A program made the position numbers and the translations under genes. DNA of 16,605 nucleotides from JAAYLU01 sp964458805 (GTDB lineage: Bacteria > Synergistota > Synergistia > Synergistales > Aminobacteriaceae). The stretch lies in assembly GCA_964458805.1 (NCBI GenBank), contig CAYWKH010000047.1, positions 1 to 16,605 of the forward strand. Direction: 5' to 3'. Shown here piece after piece: positions 1-10,222 of the stretch; position 1 is the first letter of the stretch; every line of letters begins with the position of its first letter. The notes under the pieces are model-generated. The model searched no databases. It saw only the letters and a program-made list of their open reading frames with translations, and was not told the DNA's origin.

Positions 1-1
1 G

Positions 2-634
2 ACCGATCACAACGATATAGCCAACGCACCGGCGATCCGCGGAGCCGCGGGGGGCGATCCGGTGGTGTTGACCGGCATGGAGATCCAGACGGCCGAGGAC
101 ATCCACGTGGTGGTGGTATTCCCCGACGAAGAGAGCGCCGGTGAGTACAGGAAGTGGCTGTGGCTGTCGTTGCCCGACCGGGAGAACGACCCGGCGATCT
201 TCGGCTACCAGCTCGTAATCGACCGGGTTAACAACATAGTGGAGGAGCGCGATACCCTGCTCGTCCAGGGGGTCGGCTACTCGGTGGACGAGGTTGCCTC
301 GGAGGCTTGGCGCATGGGGGCCGTCGTGATACCGGCGCACCTTGACAGGCCGTCCTTCTCCTACGAGTCGGTGCTCGGGAGGGTGCCCGACGACTTCCCG
401 TGCAACGCCCTCGAGCTGTCGCCCGCCGTGTCGCACTCGGCGTTCGCGGACTGGAGGGAGCGATACCCGGACCGGGTGTTCGTCCGCTCGTCCGATGCCC
501 ACAGGCTGTCCGAGATCTCGAGGGACCGCTGCACGGTGATGCGCCTGGCCGCCCCATCCTTCGACGAGGTGAGGATGGCACTGGGGGGGATGGAGGGCAG
601 GAGCGTCCTCAACCCCTGGATCTGGTCGCCCTGA
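2..634 (+). CDS. PHP-domain metal-dependent hydrolase, 5'-truncated
   Basis: This is the C-terminal 210 residues of a PHP-family protein whose start lies before the window. The frame is open from base 2 and begins TDHNDI, which matches the second PHP metal-binding motif (usually TDHN). Further hallmarks follow in order: GMEIQTAEDIHV (Glu and His), PAHLDRP, and SSDAHR near the end. These are the ligands of the PHP trinuclear metal site. The first HxH motif is missing only because of the window edge. An ATG at 77-79 or a GTG at 62 could be taken for a start, but the motif upstream of both shows they are internal. PHP proteins of this stand-alone type are phosphoesterases or nucleases (histidinol phosphatase- or RNase AM-like). 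The substrate here cannot be told from sequence. It ends 56 nt before radA. Confidence 0.85.
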   Translation, partial: TDHNDIANAPAIRGAAGGDPVVLTGMEIQTAEDIHVVVVFPDEESAGEYRKWLWLSLPDRENDPAIFGYQLVIDRVNNIVEERDTLLVQGVGYSVDEVASEAWRMGAVVIPAHLDRPSFSYESVLGRVPDDFPCNALELSPAVSHSAFADWRERYPDRVFVRSSDAHRLSEISRDRCTVMRLAAPSFDEVRMALGGMEGRSVLNPWIWSP

Positions 635-642
635 CGCCCCCC

Positions 643-671
643 TCGACAGGACAGTAGCTGGGATATAAACT
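643..671 (+). promoter_or_regulatory. Candidate sigma-70-type promoter for radA
   Basis: In the 56-nt gap between the PHP gene and radA, TCGACA (643-648, five of six matches to TTGACA) is followed after 17 nt by TAAACT (666-671). The overlapping hexamer TATAAA (664-669) is an alternative -10 with a 15-nt spacer. The position, 20-45 nt before the radA start, is sensible. This is pattern matching only, and transcription may instead read through from the PHP gene. Confidence 0.35.
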
Positions 672-690
672 GGACGCGGGGTGAGATGAA

Positions 691-2025
691 ATGGCGAAGC
701 TGGCGGCAGCCAGGTACTTCTGCTCCGTCTGCGGCGCATCCTCCGCCTCCTGGGCGGGGAGATGCCCGTCGTGCGGGGAGTGGGGCACTATGGAGAAGGG
801 CGCGACGCCCGGCGTGGAGGCGAGCCGCCAGGTCGCGCGTTGCGTCATGGCGTCCGAGGCTCTGCCCCCTTCGCGGATCTCCTCCGGGTTCGACGACTTC
901 GACCGAGTGCTTGGCGGAGGCTTCGTGCCTGGGGGTGTATACCTGCTCGGCGGGCAGCCGGGGATCGGCAAGTCGACCCTCCTGCTGCAGACGTGCGGCA
1001 GGATGGCGGAGATTATCGGACCGGTGCTCTACCTGTCCGGGGAGGAGTCCGAGTCGCAGATAGCGCTCAGGGCCAAGCGCCTAGGGACTCGCCTCGACGG
1101 GCTGCACCTGGCGTGCACCGGCGATATAGTCTCCGCGCTCGAGACTCTGCCCGGGATGAGATTCCTGGTGGTGGACAGCGTTCAGGCCATGAGCGTGCAC
1201 GGCGAGGGGGGGTGGCCGGGCAGCCCGGCCCAGGTCAGGGCCGTGGCCCAGGCGTGCATATCCTCGGCCAAGGAGAGGGGAATTCCGGCGGTCCTCGTGG
1301 GGCACATAACCAAGGAGGGTAGGATCGCGGGCCCCATGCTTCTCGAGCACATGGTAGACGCGGTACTCACCTTCTCCGGCGAGGACTACTCCCCCTACAG
1401 GATGCTCCGCGCGGGCAAGAACCGTTACGGCAGCACCGACGAGCTCGGCGTCTTCGAGATGACGGACTCGGGGCTGGCCCCGGTGCGGGACGTCAGCGGT
1501 TTATACTGGAACAGGGCCTCCGAGACCGTGCCGGGGGTGGCCATGACGGTCGCGGTCGAGGGCAGCCTCCCGTTGATCGCGGAGATCCAGTCGCTCGCCG
1601 CGGCGACCGCCTTCCCCTACCCAAAGCGCACCGGCAGGGGGGTGGACGTGAACAAGATTCAGCTCCTCTCCGCGGTGCTCGAGAAGAGATGCGGCGTCGG
1701 ATGCTCCCTGTTCGACATTTACGTGAACGTAGCGGGCGGGCTTCTCCTAAGGGAGCCGGCCGCGGACCTGGCCCTCTGCGCGGCGCTGGCATCGGCGGTG
1801 CGCGATGCCCCTGTCCCGGCAGACTGCATACTGCTGGGCGAGGTGGGCTTGGCCGGCGAGGTGCGCCCCGTGGTGAGGCTCGAACGACGGTTGCAGGAGG
1901 CGGCGCGGCTGGGGTTCAAGCGGGCCGTCGTCAGCTCCCGCGAGAGGGCCCTGCGAGGCGCTGCGCCGCTCGAGGTAACAGGGGTCTTGACACTGAAGGA
2001 CGCCCTTAAGGCGGTGATAAAATGA
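691..2025 (+). CDS. radA: DNA repair protein RadA (RecA/DnaB-like branch-migration ATPase)
   Basis: RadA (Sms) is a cytoplasmic RecA-related ATPase that drives branch migration and unwinding during recombinational repair. The 444-residue protein has the full family layout. An N-terminal C4 zinc finger uses Cys11, Cys14, Cys25 and Cys28 (CSVC...CPSC). The Walker A motif is GGQPGIGKST, with Lys94. Walker B ends at Asp162 (FLVVDSVQAM). The RadA-specific KNRYG motif is at residues 243-247. A Lon-protease-like C-terminal domain runs from about residue 265 to the end. The start is ATG 691, preceded by the purine-rich GCGGGGTGAG about 5 nt upstream; the ATG five bases earlier is in another frame. 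The stop overlaps the next start by 4 nt (ATGA), so radA and nfeD are probably translationally coupled. Confidence 0.97.
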   Translation: MAKLAAARYFCSVCGASSASWAGRCPSCGEWGTMEKGATPGVEASRQVARCVMASEALPPSRISSGFDDFDRVLGGGFVPGGVYLLGGQPGIGKSTLLLQTCGRMAEIIGPVLYLSGEESESQIALRAKRLGTRLDGLHLACTGDIVSALETLPGMRFLVVDSVQAMSVHGEGGWPGSPAQVRAVAQACISSAKERGIPAVLVGHITKEGRIAGPMLLEHMVDAVLTFSGEDYSPYRMLRAGKNRYGSTDELGVFEMTDSGLAPVRDVSGLYWNRASETVPGVAMTVAVEGSLPLIAEIQSLAAATAFPYPKRTGRGVDVNKIQLLSAVLEKRCGVGCSLFDIYVNVAGGLLLREPAADLALCAALASAVRDAPVPADCILLGEVGLAGEVRPVVRLERRLQEAARLGFKRAVVSSRERALRGAAPLEVTGVLTLKDALKAVIK

Positions 2026-3374
2026 CAAGGTTTGGTAAGATTAGCGCAATAATTCTCATCGCGCTGTCGCTTACCCTGCTGGCCGTGCCGGTGTGCGAGG
2101 CGGATGGCGGAGTAGTCCTGGCCGCCAGGCTGGAGGGGACGGTGGGGGTCTCCATGGAGGTCTTCGCCGAGGGAGTCCTGTCCCGTGCGTCCGGCGAGGG
2201 TGCCGGCTTGGTGGTATTCCGCATGGACACCCCGGGTGGCCTGGTCAGTTCGATGAGGGCCATGACGGCCGCCATCCTGGACTCTCCGGTGCCCGTGGTC
2301 GTGTGGGTCTCTCCCCAGGGGTCCAGGGCGGCCTCGGCGGGGGCCTTCATACTGCAGGCCGCGCACGTGGCGGCCATGGCCCCCGGCACCAACGTCGGCG
2401 CCGCGCAGCCGGTCATGGCCTCCGGCCAGGATGCGCCGGACAGGGACATGAAAAGAAAGATAACCAACGATCTGGCTGCTCACATGAGGTCGCTCGCCCA
2501 GCTCAGGAGGCGCAACCCCGACCTCGCCGAGCGCATGGTCACCGAGAGTGTCTCGCTTACCTCGGAGGAGGCCCTCGCGGGAGGGCTGGTGGACCTGTCG
2601 GCGCCCGATATGGATTCGCTGCTGACGGGCATCCTCGGCAGGAGGGTCGTGGTCGGGGGTGAGGAGAGGGAGCTCCTCTTCGACCCGTCGGTCATCGTGG
2701 AGATAAATATGTCCGCGCGCGAGAGGACTCTTCAGTTCATCTCGAGCCCGGATATAGCGTACATGCTGCTGTCCGCCGGCATACTGATGATCGTGCTGGA
2801 GGTCCTGACTCCGGGAGGATTCGTGCTCGGGACGTCCGGGGCGGTCATGGTGCTGCTGGGGGCCTTCGGCCTGAGAATGCTCCCGTTCAACTGGGCCGGG
2901 GTCGTTCTTCTGGTGGCAGGCATAGTGGTGCTCGTCCTCGACCTGGTGGTCGGAGGCATAGGGGTGCTCAGCCTGTTCGGCCTGGCATCCCTGGTCACGG
3001 GCGGCCTCATTCTCTTCAGGGCGCCCGGAGGGGAGCTGTTGAACGTGTCCATGAACGTGATAGGCGGCATGAGCCTGGCCTTCGGGCTCTTCTTCATCGG
3101 GGCCCTGTTTCTCGTCCTCCGTTCGCACTCCAGGAGGCCGGTCTCCGGTGCGGAGGGGATGACGGGAAGGAAGGCCGTTGTCGTGGAGGATCTCGACCCC
3201 GAGGGGATGGTCAGGTGCCACGGCGAGATCTGGAGGGCGAGGGGAGTCGGAGGGGCGCGTTTCTTTAAGGGAGCGGAGGTCTTGGTGTCCGAGATGGACG
3301 GTTTCACGCTGGTCGTCCGCGAGGATACCGTGGAATCGACGCCCGTCGGCGATTCATCTGTAAAGGAGGGGTAG
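2022..3374 (+). CDS. nfeD: Full-length NfeD membrane serine protease (ClpP-like)
   Basis: This is a membrane-bound NfeD protein of the long type, with a ClpP-class protease domain. A signal peptide or N-terminal membrane anchor covers residues 1-28. The protease domain holds MDTPGG (68-73) and SRAASAGAF with the likely nucleophile Ser105. MKRKITND carries Lys146 as the likely general base. Ser and Lys are 41 residues apart, the same spacing as in the archaeal stomatin-cleaving protease PH1510 (Ser97/Lys138). About four to five membrane helices occupy roughly residues 240-365. The final about 75 residues form the soluble OB-fold NfeD domain. The next gene encodes a slipin, the usual partner and presumed substrate, as in PH1510/PH1511. 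The start overlaps the radA stop by 4 nt. Its role is inferred to be quality control of membrane proteins or microdomains. Confidence 0.93.
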   Translation: MTRFGKISAIILIALSLTLLAVPVCEADGGVVLAARLEGTVGVSMEVFAEGVLSRASGEGAGLVVFRMDTPGGLVSSMRAMTAAILDSPVPVVVWVSPQGSRAASAGAFILQAAHVAAMAPGTNVGAAQPVMASGQDAPDRDMKRKITNDLAAHMRSLAQLRRRNPDLAERMVTESVSLTSEEALAGGLVDLSAPDMDSLLTGILGRRVVVGGEERELLFDPSVIVEINMSARERTLQFISSPDIAYMLLSAGILMIVLEVLTPGGFVLGTSGAVMVLLGAFGLRMLPFNWAGVVLLVAGIVVLVLDLVVGGIGVLSLFGLASLVTGGLILFRAPGGELLNVSMNVIGGMSLAFGLFFIGALFLVLRSHSRRPVSGAEGMTGRKAVVVEDLDPEGMVRCHGEIWRARGVGGARFFKGAEVLVSEMDGFTLVVREDTVESTPVGDSSVKEG

Positions 3375-3376
3375 TC

Positions 3377-4174
3377 ATGTTCGATATCTTGGATATGCTG
3401 TTAAGCCTGGGGACGTCGTTTGGATTCATCCTGATCCTCATCTTCTTCCTTTCGTCGGCCATCAAGGTCATACCCGAGTACCAGCGGCTGGTGGTCTTCC
3501 GCCTAGGGCGGCTGGTGGGAGCCAAGGGGCCCGGGATGGTGCTGGTGATACCCGTCATAGACAGGGTCGTCAGGGTGGATATGCGCGTTGTTACCCTCGA
3601 CGTGCCGGTCCAGGAAGTCATAACCAGGGACAACGTGCCGATCAAGGTCAACGCGGTGGTATACTTCAGGGTCATGGATCCGTCGTACTCGGTGGTGGAG
3701 GTGGAGAACTACGTACTGGCCACTAGCCTTCTGTCCCAGACCACCCTGCGGTCGGTCATCGGGTCGGTCGACCTCGACGAGGTGCTTTCGTCGAGGGAGA
3801 AGATAAACAACGAGCTTCAGAAGATCATCGACGAGCGGACCGACTCGTGGGGGATAAAGGTCAGCGCGGTCGAGCTGAAGGAGCTGGAGCTGCCCGAGAG
3901 CATGAAGCGCGCGATGGCCAAGCAGGCGGAGGCGGAGCGCGAGCGGCGCGCCAAGATCATCAACGCGGAGGGAGAGCTGCAGGCGGCGCAGAAGCTCAGC
4001 GAGGCAGCGCTCCAGATGGAGACGTCGCCGATAACCCTGCAGCTTCGCTACCTGCAGACCATGCGCGAGGTCAGCGTAGGTGAGAAGGCCACCACCACCA
4101 TTTTCCCGCTTCCGATAGACCTGATAAAGCCCTTCATGGACATGTACTTCGGTCGGGAGAAGAAAGACGGTTAA
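3377..4174 (+). CDS. Slipin / SPFH (band 7) family membrane protein
   Basis: This 265-residue stomatin-like protein belongs to the prokaryotic slipin group paired with long NfeD. A single N-terminal hydrophobic hairpin or helix spans about residues 14-33. The SPFH domain (about 30-190) contains typical slipin sequence such as VVFRLGRLVGAKGPG and EVITRDNVPIKVNAVVYFRV. A charged coiled coil follows (about 175-220, AKQAEAERERRAKIINAEGE). The C-terminal segment (about 222-262) includes the hydrophobic stretch TTIFPLPIDLIKPFM; in the archaeal slipin PH1511 a similar region is what its NfeD partner cleaves. The ribosome-binding site AAGGAGGGG lies inside the last codons of nfeD, and the start is 2 nt after the nfeD stop, so the two are expected to be co-translated. 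It probably scaffolds ordered membrane domains. No substrate can be assigned from sequence. Confidence 0.93.
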   Translation: MFDILDMLLSLGTSFGFILILIFFLSSAIKVIPEYQRLVVFRLGRLVGAKGPGMVLVIPVIDRVVRVDMRVVTLDVPVQEVITRDNVPIKVNAVVYFRVMDPSYSVVEVENYVLATSLLSQTTLRSVIGSVDLDEVLSSREKINNELQKIIDERTDSWGIKVSAVELKELELPESMKRAMAKQAEAERERRAKIINAEGELQAAQKLSEAALQMETSPITLQLRYLQTMREVSVGEKATTTIFPLPIDLIKPFMDMYFGREKKDG

Positions 4175-4207
4175 CAGTTGAGCGACAGGATTTGAGGAGG
4201 AAGGCAT

Positions 4208-6687
<2,480 letters not shown>

Positions 6688-6688
<1 letters not shown>

Positions 6689-7623
6689 TGCCTCATCTTA
6701 GGATCATCGCTTCAGGAGGGGCCTCCGGCAGACGGATTCTGGCCGAGGAGCTGGAGGCCCTGAAAATTACGGGGAGGGAGCACGCCGGGACGCGCGAGGG
6801 GGGCGAGTGGCGGGAGATAATCGCCGCAGGCAGCGCCATGGGGCTGTTCGCAAGCAGGAGAGTCACGGTGGTCGAGTCCGCTGAGCTGCTGGGCCCCTTC
6901 CCGGCGGAGATGGTTGCGTACCTCGAGGACGAGGGTGCCCCGGAAGCAGTGCTCCTGGTATACGAGAAGGACCCCGGCAAGGCGTTCCCTCCCGAGGCAC
7001 GAAAGAAGATTCCGATGCTGAAGGCCGAGTCGGTCCCCTACTGGTCCTCCCAGAGGAAGAGGTGGCTGCTCGGATTGGCGGCGAAGCAGGGCATCTCTCT
7101 TGCGGACGAGGCGGCCGCGCTGCTGGTGGAGCTGACCGAGGATCCCGAGGAGGTGCGAGCCGAGCTCGCGAGCCTGGGCATCTACGCCGACGGCGCCCGC
7201 GTGGATGCGGATATGGTCAGGAGGCTCTCCTACGACGAGGGCAGGAACCTTGTGCTCAAGTTCCTCGACTCCTTCTGCCAGGCGCGCGCCGCTGAGGTAT
7301 TGGCCGTGCTCGAGCGCCTCAAGGGAGAGCCGAGCGTGCTCCCCCTGCTGACAGCCCTGTACAACAGGATCAGGCCGGCCGTCTACCTCGGCGTGTTCCC
7401 GCAGGCCGAGGCCGAGAGGGTGATGGTCGCCCTCGAGGTAAAGGACTACGCCCTTAAGATGGCGAGGGAGGCGTTGCGGAACTACCGGCCAGAGGCGCTG
7501 TCGGATCTGGCGCTCGGCCTGCTCGTCCTGTCGTGGGGGGAGAAGACCTCCTATGCCGAAGGTTGGCCTGGGTTCGAGACTCTGGTAATGCGGTGCATGG
7601 CAGGCACCGGGGCAAAAAAATAA
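6688..7623 (+). CDS. holA: DNA polymerase III delta subunit (clamp-loader wrench)
   Basis: HolA opens the beta sliding clamp within the clamp-loader complex. The 311-residue product is slightly shorter than usual (about 330-345) but shows family features: an N-terminal domain with LFASRRVTVVESAELL (about 52-67), a middle helical domain with KQGISLADEAAALLVELTED, and a C-terminal collar domain. The start is GTG 6688, which overlaps the leuS stop by one base (TAGTG) and sits behind GGTGAGGG. An open frame continues upstream to 6418 but only inside leuS, in low-complexity out-of-frame sequence, so it was rejected. The last codons (Ala-Lys-Lys-stop) are A-rich and form, on the opposite strand, the U-tract of the rpsT terminator. 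Identification rests on overall pattern because the family is poorly conserved. Confidence 0.85.
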
Positions 7624-7653
7624 GCTGAACGGCGCGGTTCCCGACGTCCAGCT
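7614..7653 (-). terminator. Rho-independent terminator of rpsT, probably bidirectional
   Basis: Read on the minus strand, AGCTGGACG and CGTTCAGCT form a 9-bp stem with one G-U pair and a 13-nt loop (arms at 7645-7653 and 7623-7631). The stem is followed directly by TATTTTTTT. The T-run is the complement of the final holA codons. On the + strand the same hairpin has one A-C mismatch and a six-T run (7659-7664) five bases after the stem, so it may also stop holA transcripts, less efficiently. It sits exactly between two convergent genes. Confidence 0.72.
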
Positions 7654-7688
7654 CCCTGTTTTTTACGGCAAGTGGCGAGTTCGGCGTA

Positions 7689-7970
7689 TCAGGCGGGTTG
7701 ATTCTCCCCGGAGAGCCTCTTGACCCTGTTGGTGATCATGGACTTCCTGCGTGCGGCTGTATTGCCGTGCATGACACCCTTGACGACCGCCTTGTCGATG
7801 ACGCTCTGCGCTATGGCAAGCTGCGTCAGCGCGAGAGCCTCGTCTCCGCCCTCTACGGCCGCGAGGACCTTCTTCACGGCATTCTTACAACGAGTCTTCC
7901 AGAAACGGTTGTAAAGCCTGTTTCTCTCGCTCGTCTTCATTCTTTTGATCGCTGACTTTTTGTTCGGCAT
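7689..7970 (-). CDS. rpsT: 30S ribosomal protein S20
   Basis: S20 binds 16S rRNA early in small-subunit assembly. The 93-residue, highly basic product starts MPNKKSAIKRMKTSERN, the canonical S20 N-terminus, and keeps the typical helical body (NAVKKVLAAV, GNTAARRKS). A longer reading frame begins 11 codons earlier, but the ATG at 7970 is preferred: it matches the family start and has a near-perfect Shine-Dalgarno GGAGGAGGTGA (7976-7986) five bases upstream. This is the only minus-strand gene in the window. It is convergent with holA and divergent from the dinG-like gene, with its own promoter and terminator, so it is a single-gene transcription unit. Confidence 0.97.
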   Translation of the reverse strand: MPNKKSAIKRMKTSERNRLYNRFWKTRCKNAVKKVLAAVEGGDEALALTQLAIAQSVIDKAVVKGVMHGNTAARRKSMITNRVKRLSGENQPA

Positions 7971-7992
7971 GTAACTCACCTCCTCCCGGCAC

Positions 7993-8015
7993 AACCGTGC
8001 CATTCTAGCACGGTT
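7993..8015. repeat. Operator-like inverted repeat around the rpsT -10 box
   Basis: The perfect 8-bp dyad AACCGTGC (7993-8000) and GCACGGTT (8008-8015) is separated by 7 nt (CATTCTA). That centre contains the complement of the predicted -10 hexamer of rpsT. One arm lies in the promoter spacer and would not be transcribed, so a DNA-level operator is more likely than an RNA hairpin. The remainder of the 163-nt divergent gap (7971-8133) shows only short GC-rich hairpins and no clear + strand promoter. Confidence 0.5.
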
Positions 8016-8031
8016 TCTGATATATTTGCAA
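8002..8031 (-). promoter_or_regulatory. Predicted rpsT promoter
   Basis: On the minus strand, TTGCAA (8026-8031) is followed after 18 nt by TAGAAT (8002-8007, five of six matches to TATAAT). The start of transcription would fall about 25 nt before the rpsT start codon, leaving room for the strong Shine-Dalgarno. The -10 box lies in the middle of the inverted repeat listed at 7993-8015. Confidence 0.55.
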
Positions 8032-8133
8032 GAGAAACGGCGGATATTCGCCGGGCGAGGCGAGAGATCGCGTGAAGGGCGGAGCTGCCCGGGTCGATGG
8101 ATTATTCATTCTGGCTTTGAAAGAGGGTAGATC

Positions 8134-10071
8134 ATGGGGATTCCGTCCATGGAGGAGATATTTGGCCCGGAGGGCATCATGATGAAGGGCTTTCCGGCGT
8201 TCGAGCACAGGGAGGAGCAGTTGAAGCTGGCTCAATCTGTCGCCGGCGCGCTGGCCTCCGAGGGGGGGTACACGCTGGCCGCGGAGGCGCCGCCCGGCGT
8301 GGGAAAGACCTTCGCCCTGCTGGCCCCGGCGATGCTGCGGGCATCTGCCTCGGGCGAGACGGTGCTGTTCCTGACGGCAAGCATACCTCTGCAGGAACAG
8401 CTCATAATGAAGGACCTCCCTCGACTGAACGAGCTGCTGGGGCTGGACCTCCCCTTCGGGCTGCTGAAGGGGAAGGGCAACTACGCGTGCCTGTCCAGGG
8501 CCGAGGAGGCCTCGGAGGGGGACGAGGGACGCCAGGGATACCTGTCTCACCGCGACGGGGGGCGGTCATCCAGGTTGATCGAGGAGTGGCTCAAGAGGAC
8601 CGCCACGGGGGACCTGTCCGAGCTCTCCCTGCCCCAGGACTCCCCAGCGCTAGCCGCTATCGCTGCCTCTTCCCGCTCCTGCAGGGGGTTCAGGTGCCCT
8701 ATGCGCGGGGAGTGCTTCGTCCAGCGCGCCCTCAGGGAGGCGAGGGGCTGGCGCATCGTTGTTGCAAACTACCACCTCTACTTCTCATACATCATGGCGG
8801 CCGGCAAGCCATTCCCGGTGCCCTACGACATGCTGATCTGCGACGAGGCTCACAGGCTGAGCGAAGCCGCGCGCTCGTCGATGACGGTCTCCGTCTCCGA
8901 CGAGGACCTGGTAAGGCTGCTGCGCTCCAGGCCCTTCGCGGACGCCGTCGCGGAGCTCCAGAGATCGGGCGGGCAGGGCGCGGCCATGATCCTTTCGAGC
9001 GAGCTGAGGGATGAGTCCGCGCGCTTCTTCGAACAGCTCGACATCCTCCTGCCCGGCGGAAAGGAGAACATAACCGCCAAAAACGACGACCTGCTCCAGA
9101 GGCAGAGGACCCTGTGCGAAAAGCTCAAGGACCTCCAGGACCTCCTCGAACCCCTCTCTTCCGGAGACGAGACCTTCGAGTCCGGGGAGGACGGCGGGAT
9201 CTCAGCCTGGGTGGAGGAGTGCGGCAGGATCAGGAGGAGCCTGGCCTGGTGCGCCGAGGTCTCCGACTACCCGTCCTGGGCGTACTGGAAGGGGGTGCGG
9301 ACCCTGTTCAGCGCGCCTGTTTCACCCGGCTCGGAGCTGGGCTCGGCCATTCACTCATGCCCGGCTGACAGGTCCGTGTTCATCTCCGCCACACTCACGA
9401 TAGATGGAAGGCTCGACTACTGGGAGAGGGAGACGGGCATCCGCCCCGACCGCCTGTTCGTATGCGGGTCTCCGTTCGACCTCGGGCACCAGATGGAGAT
9501 AGTGGTGGTCGATATCGGGCTCGACGTGATGAACCCCAACTACGACGGCACCATCTGCAGAGTGGTGGAGAAGCTGGTGGAGAAGAACGGCGGCAGCACA
9601 CTGGTCCTGCTCGCGTCGCACAGGCTCCTGGCGAAGGTAGCCGCAACCCTCAAGTCCAAGCCCAGGGGCTACAGGGTGCTGGTCCAGGGGGAGGGGCCCA
9701 GGAGCGAGCTGCTGGAGGCGTTCAGAAGCGACCCCTCGTCGGTGCTGGTAGGAGCGTCGTCATTTCGCGAGGGCGTGGATGTACCTGGCGACGGGCTCAC
9801 CCAGGTGATAATTGACCGAATCCCCTTTGCCCACCCGGGCGACCCTCTAGTCCAGGCGCGCAACGCGCTGGAGGGGGGAGGGGCGTTCGCGCGTTCCACC
9901 CTCCCGGAGGCGAAGATGCTCCTGAGACAGGCCGCCGGGAGGCTGATAAGAAGCCGAAGCGACCGGGGCAGGGTGGCGATCCTGGATGGAAGGGTGCTCA
10001 GCAGGCCGGACTGGAAGATTCCCTCGGCCCTGCCGAAGGTGAAGTACCGCAGGCTCGTGGTCTCCGCCTGA
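8134..10071 (+). CDS. DinG/YoaA-type ATP-dependent helicase with iron-sulfur cluster (XPD-like)
   Basis: A 645-residue superfamily 2 DNA helicase of the DinG/XPD branch, expected to unwind DNA 5' to 3' and resolve R-loops, D-loops or damaged forks. Walker A is APPGVGKT, with Lys58. The four Cys of a 4Fe-4S domain are visible: Cys119 (GNYACLSR), Cys183, Cys188 and Cys194 (SCRGFRCPMRGEC). The DEAH box is at 237-240 (CDEAHRL). Later helicase motifs include FISATLT, LLASHRLL, SSFREGVDVPGDG and, near the end, LRQAAGRLIRSRSDRG with the arginine finger region. There is no N-terminal exonuclease domain. The start chosen is ATG 8134 behind AGAGGG; ATG 8149 is possible. It is divergent from rpsT and followed by the rpmH promoter region, so it is probably transcribed alone. 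DinG and YoaA cannot be distinguished from sequence alone. Confidence 0.9.
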   Translation: MGIPSMEEIFGPEGIMMKGFPAFEHREEQLKLAQSVAGALASEGGYTLAAEAPPGVGKTFALLAPAMLRASASGETVLFLTASIPLQEQLIMKDLPRLNELLGLDLPFGLLKGKGNYACLSRAEEASEGDEGRQGYLSHRDGGRSSRLIEEWLKRTATGDLSELSLPQDSPALAAIAASSRSCRGFRCPMRGECFVQRALREARGWRIVVANYHLYFSYIMAAGKPFPVPYDMLICDEAHRLSEAARSSMTVSVSDEDLVRLLRSRPFADAVAELQRSGGQGAAMILSSELRDESARFFEQLDILLPGGKENITAKNDDLLQRQRTLCEKLKDLQDLLEPLSSGDETFESGEDGGISAWVEECGRIRRSLAWCAEVSDYPSWAYWKGVRTLFSAPVSPGSELGSAIHSCPADRSVFISATLTIDGRLDYWERETGIRPDRLFVCGSPFDLGHQMEIVVVDIGLDVMNPNYDGTICRVVEKLVEKNGGSTLVLLASHRLLAKVAATLKSKPRGYRVLVQGEGPRSELLEAFRSDPSSVLVGASSFREGVDVPGDGLTQVIIDRIPFAHPGDPLVQARNALEGGGAFARSTLPEAKMLLRQAAGRLIRSRSDRGRVAILDGRVLSRPDWKIPSALPKVKYRRLVVSA

Positions 10072-10135
10072 TAACGTACTTAGCCGCGCTCCCTTCAAGC
10101 CGTTGAAACCCGCGCCATCGGTGCAGACCGACCTG

Positions 10136-10164
10136 TTGCCGGGCGACTTGGTGTGTGATATAGT
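10136..10164 (+). promoter_or_regulatory. Predicted promoter of the rpmH-rnpA-yidD-yidC-jag cluster
   Basis: TTGCCG (10136-10141) and TATAGT (10159-10164, five of six matches) are separated by an optimal 17 nt. The predicted transcription start is about 10171, leaving a leader of roughly 58 nt before rpmH. The rest of the gap after the dinG-like gene (10072-10135) shows no recognisable element, including no dinG terminator with a T-run and no DnaA-box cluster. Confidence 0.6.
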
Positions 10165-10181
10165 ATCAAGGCTGAAAAAAT

Positions 10182-10205
10182 ACCGCCGGTCACGGTCGGT
10201 TTTCT
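10182..10205 (+). promoter_or_regulatory. Terminator-like hairpin in the rpmH leader (possible attenuator)
   Basis: ACCGCCG (10182-10188) can pair with CGGTCGGT (10193-10200) as 4 + 3 base pairs with one bulged T and a GTCA loop. It is followed by TTTTCT. It lies between the predicted transcription start and the rpmH Shine-Dalgarno, where attenuation of ribosomal-protein transcripts often acts. The stem is short and the T-run interrupted, so function is uncertain. Confidence 0.3.
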
Positions 10206-10214
10206 ATTGTCGTC

Positions 10215-10222
10215 AGGAGGTG
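10215..10222 (+). promoter_or_regulatory. Ribosome-binding site deciding the rpmH TTG start
   Basis: AGGAGGTG lies 6 nt before the TTG at 10229 (8 nt from the AGGAGG core). It fixes the start of L34 at this TTG. The frame is open further upstream to an ATG at 10103, but that ATG precedes the predicted promoter and has no such site. Confidence 0.8.

Noticed and set aside
2082..2099. Possible lipoprotein signal in NfeD (Cys25 in AVPVCEA)
   Set aside because: The residue before Cys is Val rather than Gly/Ala/Ser, and long NfeD proteins normally have a cleavable signal or simple membrane anchor.
1719..3221. 500-codon open frame on the minus strand opposite radA/nfeD
   Set aside because: It is antisense to two clearly conserved genes. 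Its product is low-complexity (rich in His, Arg, Gln, Pro, Gly), as expected from complementing GC-rich codons, and there is no ribosome-binding site or family motif.
7971..8003. 11-residue N-terminal extension of S20
   Set aside because: The internal ATG matches the universal S20 start and has GGAGGAGGTGA immediately upstream; the extension would be made of that ribosome-binding region.
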